This document shows, piece by piece, positions 1 to 6,577 of a stretch of 16,422 nucleotides of DNA. Below the pieces are notes generated by a model. That model worked only from the letters and a program-made list of their open reading frames with translations. It searched no databases and was not told the DNA's origin. The stretch is taken from NCBI GenBank assembly GCA_031277235.1, contig JAITMT010000225.1, positions 1 through 16,422 on the forward strand, read 5' to 3'. Made by a program: the position numbers and the translations under genes. Position 1 is the first letter of the stretch. The number at the start of each line of letters is the position of its first letter. Source of the DNA: Tannerella sp. Lineage in GTDB: Bacteria > Bacteroidota > Bacteroidia > Bacteroidales > Tannerellaceae.

Positions 1-1113
1 TCTTCCCCTACCCTCCGCCACGGGAAGAAGGGAACCGCTTTGCTTCTTTCCCTGTTTTTCACCTTGTGCCTGCCCGTTTTTTTCGCATTCTTTTCAAATT
101 ATCTGTATCATTTGAAAAAGGATTCTGCCGACGGACGCCTGTTCATCGCAAGGGTTTCCATGGAAATGGTGAAAGAGGCTCCCGTATTGGGAACCGGTAT
201 TTCCGGATTCAGGGCTGAATATTTGAATTATCAGGCTGATTATTTCCGTGCGCATCCCGATTCTCCCGACCGGCTGCTTGCCGACGATGTGGAAACGCCG
301 TTTAATGAATTTCTGAAAATCCTTATTGAACAGGGTATTATCGGTTTATTGCTGTTTATCAGCCTGCTGTATATTCTTTTGAAAAAAGGAACAGGCAATT
401 ATATCCTGCAATCCGTAATCCTGTTTATTTCGGTTTTCGGTTTATTCTCCTATCCTTTTGACAGACTTCCTTTTGCCGTATTGTTTGTATTCTCCGCTGC
501 CGTTCTGTCGCGATATCGGAATCCGGTTTTTACAGTCCGGTTGCGAAAAATGAGATCTTTACGGATTCCGCTGTTATTTGCCCTCTGCCTTGTTTCAGGA
601 TTAATTGCATGGAATTCAGGCAGTTATGGACAATCATGCCTGGCATGGAACCGGGCTTTGAAAAATTCCGGAACAGACAGGGAAGAATCGTTGTTGCAAC
701 TGAAAAATCTGTATCCGGAGTTGGAAAACAATCCCGTATTCCTGACCGCATACGGAAAAGTGTTGAGTTTTGACGGACATGCCGGCGAAGCCATCCCGGT
801 GTTGGAGAAAGCCGTGAAACGCCTGCCGCTGTCCTTTTCATATATCGAATTGGGAAAAAGTTATGAAGCCGCAGGCTTCCCGGGAAAGGCGCTGGAATGT
901 TGGGAACATGCCGGAATGATGGTTCCCGCCCGCTTTACTCCCCTTTACCTGACCATGAAACTGCATTTCCAACATAAGGAATACGGTTTGGCGCGGGAAT
1001 ATGCCGGACAATTGCTCGCGAAAAAAATAAAAATAGACAGTCCGGGAATCATTTCGATGAAGCGCGAAGCCCGCGATATCCTGAACTTCCATCCTCCTCC
1101 GGAATCACCGTGA
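1..1113 (+). CDS. O-antigen ligase/polymerase-like membrane protein, C-terminal part with TPR repeats (5' end outside window)
   Basis: The frame is open from base 1, so the true start lies upstream; the first start-like codon inside is a TTG at 40, inside a hydrophobic helix. Membrane helices are visible near the start, after the periplasmic loop and at about residues 120-200. The loop holds the pattern GTGISGFRAEYLNYQ followed by NEFLKILIEQGIIGLLL, typical of the Wzy_C/WaaL-type large periplasmic loop that joins or polymerises polysaccharide on a lipid carrier. The last 150 residues form TPR-like helical pairs (YIELGKSYEAAGFPGKALEC), an arrangement common in Bacteroidota members of this family. 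Predicted location is the inner membrane. The bordering repeat begins within its stop codon. Family assignment is fairly sure; ligase versus polymerase cannot be decided. Confidence 0.8.
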   Translation, partial: SSPTLRHGKKGTALLLSLFFTLCLPVFFAFFSNYLYHLKKDSADGRLFIARVSMEMVKEAPVLGTGISGFRAEYLNYQADYFRAHPDSPDRLLADDVETPFNEFLKILIEQGIIGLLLFISLLYILLKKGTGNYILQSVILFISVFGLFSYPFDRLPFAVLFVFSAAVLSRYRNPVFTVRLRKMRSLRIPLLFALCLVSGLIAWNSGSYGQSCLAWNRALKNSGTDREESLLQLKNLYPELENNPVFLTAYGKVLSFDGHAGEAIPVLEKAVKRLPLSFSYIELGKSYEAAGFPGKALECWEHAGMMVPARFTPLYLTMKLHFQHKEYGLAREYAGQLLAKKIKIDSPGIISMKREARDILNFHPPPESP

Positions 1114-1131
1114 AATTTCCTGTAATGAGAT
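1112..1131 (-). repeat. Inverted copy of the cassette repeat, left boundary of the array
   Basis: GAAATTTCCTGTAATGAGAT is the exact reverse complement of the ATCTCATTACAGGAAATTT core (plus one base) found in direct orientation at 3476, 4227, 4974, 5748 and, shortened, 6547. It begins inside the TGA stop of the O-antigen-ligase-like gene and ends 36 bp before the lipoprotein start. It lacks the GTTGAAAG-rich arm that the direct copies carry. Confidence 0.85.
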
Positions 1132-1167
1132 AAATAGCAAATGTATGAATTAAAAAGAAAGCAAAAA

Positions 1168-2829
1168 ATGAAAAATTTTTTAAAAAAGAAAAGCAAATTG
1201 ACAAAAATAATAGCGATATTTGCACCGCTATTATTGATTGTGTTCTATGCCTGCGTGAAAGAAGAATTGGATTTACCTTTTTCGGACAACGAAGAAACGC
1301 AGACCATTGAACAGGTGAAAGCATGGTATGCAGACAGACCGGATGAAATCGTTTTGCGTTCTTCGGACGGGAAGGGCAAATTGGTGATGACGCCGGACTG
1401 GGAAACTGTCTATACCTTGCAGGACAAAAAGTATAAAATGGTTGAAGTGAATTTAATGTCGTATGGAAGAATTGGTTTTTATGACGAAGACTGTATGAAA
1501 AAGTATGACGAAACGAAAGATCCGAACTACCTGCAAAGTTACACGCATTTGGTGTTTCGCATCAACAAGAGCACCAAAGACACGGTAGCCTTCCTGATGA
1601 CGATGATGGCAGATGTGGAATGGCTGGAAGAAAGCAAACTCAAGCCTTTTCTGGAATCTTCCTATCTGTATCGCGCCAAAAAGTTCGGTGGAACCATTTT
1701 GTATCACAATCTGGACGGCAGTTTTGCCAACGGATGGGTCTATGAAAAGGGAAAAATCGTGGCGTCCGTTTCTGCCGTGGATGAAAGCGGTTCGATTGAT
1801 GTGGAACTCCGGTCAACTTCATGTCATTATGAAACTATTTATGTTGCAATACAGAACTGTACCGATCTTTATTTTGGAACTGAAATGAATGGAGTACTGA
1901 CAAACATTACCTATAACGGTACCCATTGCACGACAACTTACGGGTACATTACCGTCCAAGTATGCGATGATGGATCGAATGGTTTGGATCCGGGAGAATA
2001 TAACCCCAATAATACCGGCGGTAATGGAGGTAGTACCCCTAAATCTCCCGGAACAAGAACCGATTGCCCGCCAAGTGCAGCGGCAAACAGTACAACAGCA
2101 AATAGCGTCTTAAATTCAACTTCTGGAGGTGCTGCCCAAGTTAAATCCAATGTTGATCTGTTGAGGAATCATGCGAAAAACTCCTCCAATGAATATGGAT
2201 TGGTAGTTAATAAAGATGGTAGCCAATATACGCTTCTTAATCTGAGTAATAATTATACCACTATTCCTAATAATCCATATATTGTAAATGGGGGGGCTAC
2301 CTATGTTAATGGAGGTTATACCAATAATACTTACCTGTTGGCGCATACTCACCCCGGCGGTTCCGGACATCTTATGTCTCCATCTCCGGCAGACGCAATA
2401 GCGCTTGCCGATGCGTACAAAGGAAATACGGGAAAGTCCGGATCTCTCGTTAGAGCGCTGAATATTCAGGGTTCCGTGATATTGGGCGCCGACGGTTCGG
2501 AATACATGATTTATGTGCAGGACAGGGATGCATTAAAAGCTTTTTGCGACCCGACCAATTCGTTGAATAGTTCTTTCTTTCAATCTTCAGGAGCTGATTT
2601 TCAAACAAATTCAATATTTGCGAGTACCTATACTGCAGCATACAATAATCTGAGAACACAGGGTTACTCTATTCATGACGCCAATTCGTATGCCTTATCC
2701 TATGTATTGGATCACTATCATACCGGTCTGAAAATTTCCAAAAAGGAACCGGGAAAAACCGACTTCAAGGAGCAAAAAACCGAAGGCGGAGAAATTGGAA
2801 AAAATTATTTACCAAAAAAATGTCCATAA
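1168..2829 (+). CDS. Surface-type lipoprotein with C-terminal JAMM/JAB (MPN) metallopeptidase-like domain
   Basis: A 553-residue exported protein. The N-terminus has a Lys-rich n-region, a hydrophobic stretch and Cys at IVFYAC, followed by VKEE; Lys plus two acidic residues after the Cys resembles the Bacteroidota surface-export signal for lipoproteins. The ATG at 1168 is preferred over the in-frame ATG at 1141 because it starts the signal peptide directly. Residues about 35-230 form a conserved-looking beta-rich domain I cannot name, then a four-Cys segment, a Gly/Asn/Pro/Ser linker, and a C-terminal domain (about 310-450) with the JAMM pattern: Glu342, His393-x-His395-Pro, then Ser406-x-x-Asp409. 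The His-to-Asp spacing is 13 residues rather than the usual 10, so there is a short insertion. It would bind zinc and cleave an isopeptide or peptide bond. The gene ends 2 bp before the first paralog, suggesting translational coupling. Role inferred: secreted or surface effector. Confidence 0.75.
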   Translation: MKNFLKKKSKLTKIIAIFAPLLLIVFYACVKEELDLPFSDNEETQTIEQVKAWYADRPDEIVLRSSDGKGKLVMTPDWETVYTLQDKKYKMVEVNLMSYGRIGFYDEDCMKKYDETKDPNYLQSYTHLVFRINKSTKDTVAFLMTMMADVEWLEESKLKPFLESSYLYRAKKFGGTILYHNLDGSFANGWVYEKGKIVASVSAVDESGSIDVELRSTSCHYETIYVAIQNCTDLYFGTEMNGVLTNITYNGTHCTTTYGYITVQVCDDGSNGLDPGEYNPNNTGGNGGSTPKSPGTRTDCPPSAAANSTTANSVLNSTSGGAAQVKSNVDLLRNHAKNSSNEYGLVVNKDGSQYTLLNLSNNYTTIPNNPYIVNGGATYVNGGYTNNTYLLAHTHPGGSGHLMSPSPADAIALADAYKGNTGKSGSLVRALNIQGSVILGADGSEYMIYVQDRDALKAFCDPTNSLNSSFFQSSGADFQTNSIFASTYTAAYNNLRTQGYSIHDANSYALSYVLDHYHTGLKISKKEPGKTDFKEQKTEGGEIGKNYLPKKCP

Positions 2830-2831
2830 AT

Positions 2832-3467
2832 ATGAAAACAATTAAATTATTTTTATTCATGTTCGCCATCGTATTCGTATGCGGACACACCCGGGCGCAG
2901 GACGACGACCTGCCATACCGCCCGTTCAAATCATTCCATAACGATACCATCCGTTATCTGGATTACAATTTCACCATTCGCAGCGATCAGTATGTCAATA
3001 AACCGGCAGGAGCGTTTTTCAACGATTTGGAACTTCCCATAGTCTATGTCTGTTATCTAATGATGCAACCCGGATCTTCCGGCAATGACATTGATATAGT
3101 CGCCATGAATTTAGTGTTTCGTAAGATTGGAAATGGCGGCGATGACGGTGATTATTCAAAGGATTACTACATCAGGATAGGCTTGCAAACTCCTGTAGAT
3201 GCAAAAAACTTTGTAGATGCACTTGATGGCGACGAAAGGAATAAAGAAAGAAATGATTATTACTACTGGACTCCTCAACTGTATGAATTGTTAAAAGATT
3301 CTAAACTTAAAGGAGTAGAAGCCAATGACTGTTTATTTTCAGATCGTCGCAAACTACGCGAAAATTATACCACGGAAAAATGGAAACAATTGAGAAAAAT
3401 CATTGAATCCGAAAAAACGAAGTGGCGGAAAATTAATCGGGCTGAAAAACAGACAAAAAAACAGTGA
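2832..3467 (+). CDS. Secreted protein of unknown function, array paralog 1
   Basis: 211 residues with a Sec signal peptide (hydrophobic stretch to about residue 20, then HTRAQ), so a periplasmic or extracellular soluble protein. I do not recognise the family. Visible shared elements with the next three genes are DTIRYLDYNFTIRSDQY, a central SKDYYI strand, a WTPQL segment and a Lys/Glu-rich C-terminal helix. The start at 2832 is chosen because the three close paralogs align from MKTIKLF; the upstream ATG at 2820 would overlap the lipoprotein gene. It follows the lipoprotein stop by 2 bp. Its ends match paralog 2 while its middle (MMQPGSSGNDIDIVAMNL) matches paralog 3, so it is a mosaic. It could be an immunity or partner protein for the JAMM lipoprotein, which is inference only. 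Confidence 0.75.
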   Translation: MKTIKLFLFMFAIVFVCGHTRAQDDDLPYRPFKSFHNDTIRYLDYNFTIRSDQYVNKPAGAFFNDLELPIVYVCYLMMQPGSSGNDIDIVAMNLVFRKIGNGGDDGDYSKDYYIRIGLQTPVDAKNFVDALDGDERNKERNDYYYWTPQLYELLKDSKLKGVEANDCLFSDRRKLRENYTTEKWKQLRKIIESEKTKWRKINRAEKQTKKQ

Positions 3468-3472
3468 AATGA

Positions 3473-3517
3473 TTCATCTCATTACAGGAAATTTTTGAGT
3501 TGGAAGTTGAAAAGTTG
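3473..3517 (+). repeat. Cassette repeat, direct copy 1
   Basis: Starts 6 bp after the stop of paralog 1. It contains the ATCTCATTACAGGAAATTT core followed by TTGAGTTG and a GTTGAAAG-type microrepeat. It is nearly identical to the copies at 4224, 4971 and 5745. Confidence 0.9.
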
Positions 3518-3567
3518 TTTCCGAGATAGCGCAAACGGTTTTATACATTAAAAAAATGTTCATAAAT
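3518..3567 (+). promoter_or_regulatory. Type A leader before paralog 2
   Basis: This 50-bp segment contains GAGATAGCGCAAACGG, then TTTTATACATTAAAAA and TTCATAAAT directly before the ATG. It recurs with few changes before paralog 4 (5017-5066), and its last part (ATAAATATG context) also precedes paralog 1. I see no TAnnTTTG box; conservation suggests a leader or weak promoter, but its function is unknown. Confidence 0.5.
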
Positions 3568-4209
3568 ATGAAAACAATTAAATTATTTTTATTCATGTTC
3601 GCCATCATATTCGTATGCGAACACACCCGGGCGCAGGACAACGACCTGCCATACCGCCCATTCAAATTATTTCACAACGATACCATCCGTTATCTGGATT
3701 ACAATTTCACCATTCGTAGCGATCAGTATGTCAATAAACCGGCAGGAGCGTTTTTCAACGATTTGGAACTTCCCATAGTTTATGTCAGTTATTTACTGTT
3801 TGCTCCCAAAGGAGGCTCAGAAGTTGATATTTTTGGTATGAACTTAGTGCTCCATAAGGTTGGAGACGGTGGTAATGAATTTGATTATTCAAAGGATTAT
3901 TACATTGAGATACGTCTAAGTCCTGTGACGGATGAAGACTTTGCAAAGGCACTTTACACTGACGAAAGGAACAAAGAGCCGCTTCCCTATTACTACTGGA
4001 CTCCTCAATTACGCGAACTGTTAAAGGATTATGTAATAAAAAGTATTTCTTCAAATGATAAATTATTTCAAGAGCGCCGCGAAATACTTGAAAATACACA
4101 AACTTACAAAGAGTTGGTAGAGCGGTTATCGAAGGTCATGGAAGTCGAAAAAACGAAGTGGCGGAAAATTAATCGGGCTGAAAAGCAACGTATTAACCAA
4201 GTGAAATGA
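3568..4209 (+). CDS. Secreted protein of unknown function, array paralog 2
   Basis: 213 residues with a Sec signal peptide almost identical to those of paralogs 1 and 3. The first 70 residues are nearly the same as paralog 1. The central part (LLFAPKGGSEVDIFGMNL) differs from both neighbours, while SKDYYI, WTPQLRELLKDY and the C-terminal EKTKWRKINRAEKQ return to the shared pattern. The start at 3568 (MKTIKLF) is preferred over an in-frame ATG at 3556, since the aligned gene at 4315 can only start at the equivalent site. It is preceded by repeat copy 1 plus a type A leader and followed by repeat copy 2. No enzyme motif is visible; the conserved charged C-terminus suggests a helical tail. Confidence 0.75.
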   Translation: MKTIKLFLFMFAIIFVCEHTRAQDNDLPYRPFKLFHNDTIRYLDYNFTIRSDQYVNKPAGAFFNDLELPIVYVSYLLFAPKGGSEVDIFGMNLVLHKVGDGGNEFDYSKDYYIEIRLSPVTDEDFAKALYTDERNKEPLPYYYWTPQLRELLKDYVIKSISSNDKLFQERREILENTQTYKELVERLSKVMEVEKTKWRKINRAEKQRINQVK

Positions 4210-4223
4210 CAGAGTAATTTTAA

Positions 4224-4269
4224 TTTCATCTCATTACAGGAAATTTTTGAGTTGAAAGTTGAAAAGTTG
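4224..4269 (+). repeat. Cassette repeat, direct copy 2
   Basis: A full copy of the core (ATCTCATTACAGGAAATTT) with the GTTGAAAG arm, located 14 bp after the stop of paralog 2. Confidence 0.9.
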
Positions 4270-4314
4270 GAGTTTTATTTATGGAATAGTGCGGAAAATT
4301 TACTCGTATAAAAT
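4270..4314 (+). promoter_or_regulatory. Type B leader before paralog 3
   Basis: A 45-bp segment with TTTATGGAATAGTGCGGAAA then TTTACTCGTATAAA directly before the ATG. It is almost identical to the leader at 5790-5835 and unrelated to the type A leader. TATAAA near the start could be promoter-like, but this is not the usual Bacteroidota box. Confidence 0.45.
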
Positions 4315-4956
4315 ATGAAAACAATTAAATTATTTTTATTCATGTTCGCCATCGTATTCGTATGCGAACACACCCGGGCGCAGGACAACGACCTGCCATA
4401 CCGCCCATTCAAATTATTTCACAACGATACCATCCGTTATCTGGATTACAATTTCACCATTCGCAGTGATCAGTATCTGAATAAACCGGCGGAAGAACTT
4501 TTTAACGATTTGGAACTGCCCATCGTTTATGTCAGTTATCTAATGATGCAGCCCAGATCTTCCGGCAATAACATTGATATAGTCGCCATGAATTTAGTGA
4601 TTCGCAAGGTTGGGAATGGCGGCGAGGAAGGAGATTATTCAAAAGATTACTACATCAGGATAGGTTTGCCAACTCCTGTAGATGCAGAAAACTTTGTAAA
4701 TGCACTTGACGGCGACGAAAGGAACAGAGGGAGAACACACTATTCTTACTGGACTCCTCAATTGCGCGAACTGTTAAAGGATTATAAATTGGGAAGGATT
4801 GAATCAAATAATTCATTATTTCAAGATCGCCGCAAAATCCTTGAAAATTCGCAAACCATAGAGGAATTGGTAGAACGATCCGCGAAAGTTATAGAATCCG
4901 AAAAAGCGAAGTGGCGAAAGATCATTAAAGCAGAAAAGCAACCTCTTAACAAGTAA
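4315..4956 (+). CDS. Secreted protein of unknown function, array paralog 3
   Basis: 213 residues starting at the MKTIKLF signal peptide, with no in-frame upstream alternative close by. The N-terminal half is near-identical to paralogs 1 and 2 up to RSDQY, then has its own variant (LNKPAEELFNDLELP). Its middle is close to paralog 1 (IDIVAMNLVIRKVGNGG) and its C-terminal half close to paralog 2 (ILENSQTIEELVER). This patchwork indicates recombination between copies. It is predicted to be a soluble periplasmic or secreted protein. Repeat copies 2 and 3 lie either side. No known family recognised. Confidence 0.75.
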   Translation: MKTIKLFLFMFAIVFVCEHTRAQDNDLPYRPFKLFHNDTIRYLDYNFTIRSDQYLNKPAEELFNDLELPIVYVSYLMMQPRSSGNNIDIVAMNLVIRKVGNGGEEGDYSKDYYIRIGLPTPVDAENFVNALDGDERNRGRTHYSYWTPQLRELLKDYKLGRIESNNSLFQDRRKILENSQTIEELVERSAKVIESEKAKWRKIIKAEKQPLNK

Positions 4957-4970
4957 ATTATTAAGGTTAA

Positions 4971-5016
4971 TTTCATCTCATTACAGGAAATTTTTGAGTT
5001 GAAAGTTGAAAAGTTG
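4971..5016 (+). repeat. Cassette repeat, direct copy 3
   Basis: A full copy of the core and GTTGAAAG arm, 14 bp after the stop of paralog 3. Confidence 0.9.
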
Positions 5017-5066
5017 TTTCTGAGATAGCGCAAACGGTTTTATACATTAAAAATAGATTCATAAAT
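5017..5066 (+). promoter_or_regulatory. Type A leader before paralog 4
   Basis: It repeats the type A leader at 3518-3567 (GAGATAGCGCAAACGG then TTTTATACATTAAAAA), differing at a few bases near the start codon. Confidence 0.5.
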
Positions 5067-5735
5067 ATGAAAAGAAAAAATGTTATTTTATCCGCCCTGT
5101 TTATCCTCCTGTCCGCAGGAGCGTTGTGGGCGCAGGAACAAAAGCCGTATAAACCGGCAGCAACGTTCGACGGAGATACCCTGCAATATCTGGAGTACAA
5201 CTATACCAAACGCAGTGATCAATACATAGGCAAAACCGTAGGCGAAGTTCTCAAGGAATTGGAATACCCGGTGCTTTATATTGTGGAAGGTCATTATCTA
5301 CTGATGCCGGGCGGCAGATCTGCCAGAGTAGTAGGATTGAGTTTGGGCATCCGGCAAATGGATAAGGAGCCCAGTCCGTTGAAAGATTATTACATAGTCA
5401 TAAGCTATGAAAATCCACCTACGTTTGAAGAATACAGGGAAGCACGGAGTGATACGGAGGAGAATCGAAATCCTGTATTTTTTTCCCGGAAATTATTTGA
5501 CTTGATCAAAGGTTTGAAAGTATTGGATATTTCTTTCAATCCGTATGCTTTTAAGGATCCGGAACTTGTAAAAATGCGAAAACAAGCCGAAAAGGATGGA
5601 TTAACGAAACCGCCTTCAGATTATAAAGAGCGATTGAAAAGACTCAAACTGTTTGACGATCTTAAGGCAGCAGAGGAACTTGAAGAAGTGCTCAAAACGG
5701 AGAGAGGAGCCAAGAAAATGACAGAAAAAGAGTAA
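5067..5735 (+). CDS. Secreted protein of unknown function, divergent array paralog 4
   Basis: 222 residues with its own signal peptide (hydrophobic ILSALFILLSAGALWAQ). It is clearly related to paralogs 1-3 but far more divergent: DTLQYLEYNYTKRSDQYIGK aligns with their DTIRYLDYNFTIRSDQYVNK, and LKDYYIVISYE with SKDYYIRIGL. The shared Trp-Thr-Pro segment is replaced and the C-terminus is longer and rich in Lys and Glu. It therefore represents an older split than the near-identical first three copies, although its leader is the same type A as before paralog 2. Function unknown; the common core (Asp-Thr, Tyr-Leu, Arg-Ser-Asp-Gln-Tyr) marks the family. Confidence 0.75.
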   Translation: MKRKNVILSALFILLSAGALWAQEQKPYKPAATFDGDTLQYLEYNYTKRSDQYIGKTVGEVLKELEYPVLYIVEGHYLLMPGGRSARVVGLSLGIRQMDKEPSPLKDYYIVISYENPPTFEEYREARSDTEENRNPVFFSRKLFDLIKGLKVLDISFNPYAFKDPELVKMRKQAEKDGLTKPPSDYKERLKRLKLFDDLKAAEELEEVLKTERGAKKMTEKE

Positions 5736-5744
5736 AATATTCAA

Positions 5745-5789
5745 TTTCATCTCATTACAGGAAATTTTTGAGTTGAAAGTTGAAAAGTT
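5745..5789 (+). repeat. Cassette repeat, direct copy 4
   Basis: A full copy of the core with the GTTGAAAG arm, 9 bp after the stop of paralog 4. Confidence 0.9.
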
Positions 5790-5835
5790 AAAGTTTTGTT
5801 TATGGAATAGTGCGGAAAATTTACTCATATAAAAT
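5790..5835 (+). promoter_or_regulatory. Type B leader before the fifth secreted gene
   Basis: Nearly the same as 4270-4314 (TTTATGGAATAGTGCGGAAA, then TTTACTCATATAAA), although the gene it precedes is unrelated to paralog 3. Confidence 0.45.
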
Positions 5836-6501
5836 ATGAAAGCAAAAAGAATAATTTCAGGAATTTTTTTATTCGGTTTATGGGTCCTTCCTGTTAATTC
5901 CCAAGAAGTGACTGATTCCGAAAAGTTGGAAGACTTAAAAAAATCGGAAGATACCATCATTAAAAATGCGATTGAAACCGGAGTCTTTGTTGAACTTAAT
6001 GCCGATAATACATCCCCAAAAAAATATAAAATTAATGGAATTGTAAGTCTTGGAACAGGTTTGTTAAAAACAGCTATGGGAGGATCAAGTGTAGAGGAAT
6101 CCCACAATTACGAACATATCACTCATTATAACAATTTAGTTGATAGAGAATTATACAATGATTTTTTACAAAAAAACAAATCTCCCATTGAAATTGATAC
6201 AATTGATTTTGAGGATTATCAAGTACAGTTTGCCTCATTGGAAAAAGTCCATCAGATTTTAGACTCCCATTTAGAAGATAGGGATCAATCTGAGAAATTG
6301 AAACAATTGTTCGGTAAAACAATGATGATTGTTGTATCAAGACCCGGAATAGGCCACGATGGCACTAAGGCTATGATTTACCTGGCTCTAATGTTCAGCG
6401 AGGCGGATGAATTTGGAATATACGGTCCATCAGGATATTATATTATTTATGGCAAAAAGAATGGGAATTGGAAAATAATAGATTATGTTTTGTTCGGTTA
6501 G
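5836..6501 (+). CDS. Secreted protein of unknown function, not a paralog of the preceding four
   Basis: 221 residues with a Sec signal peptide (IISGIFLFGLWVLPVNSQ). The mature part begins with a charged helical segment and ends with RPGIGHDGTKAMIYLALMF and YYIIYGKKNGNWKIIDYVLF. That ending resembles a pattern I have seen in many small secreted bacterial proteins, where a beta-sheet carries a residue run such as Gly-Lys-Trp-Lys-Ile near the C-terminus; no enzymatic motif is apparent. It shares the repeat-plus-leader organisation of the array, so it behaves as another cassette. I see no sequence similarity to paralogs 1-4. A weak inverted repeat (GTTTG, CAAAC) follows its stop. Confidence 0.7.
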   Translation: MKAKRIISGIFLFGLWVLPVNSQEVTDSEKLEDLKKSEDTIIKNAIETGVFVELNADNTSPKKYKINGIVSLGTGLLKTAMGGSSVEESHNYEHITHYNNLVDRELYNDFLQKNKSPIEIDTIDFEDYQVQFASLEKVHQILDSHLEDRDQSEKLKQLFGKTMMIVVSRPGIGHDGTKAMIYLALMFSEADEFGIYGPSGYYIIYGKKNGNWKIIDYVLFG

Positions 6502-6546
6502 TTTGTAAAACAAACAATTTTCAGATGAATAGTTTAACTTTTATGG

Positions 6547-6575
6547 TCTCATTACAGGAATTTTTTTTGAGTTGA
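6547..6575 (+). repeat. Shortened cassette repeat, right boundary of the array
   Basis: TCTCATTACAGGAA followed by a T-run and TTGAGTTGA. The GTTGAAAG arm and leader are missing, and the glycosyltransferase ATG comes 3 bp later. With the inverted copy at 1112-1131 it brackets the whole array. Confidence 0.8.
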
Positions 6576-6577
6576 GC

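Noticed and set aside
1141..1167. Upstream ATG at 1141 as start of the JAMM lipoprotein
   Set aside because: It would add nine mainly charged residues before a complete lipoprotein signal beginning at 1168.
5616..6107. A 163-codon - strand frame across the paralog 4/fifth gene junction
   Set aside because: It runs antisense across two supported genes and through the intergenic repeat and leader, and shows no signal peptide or known motif.
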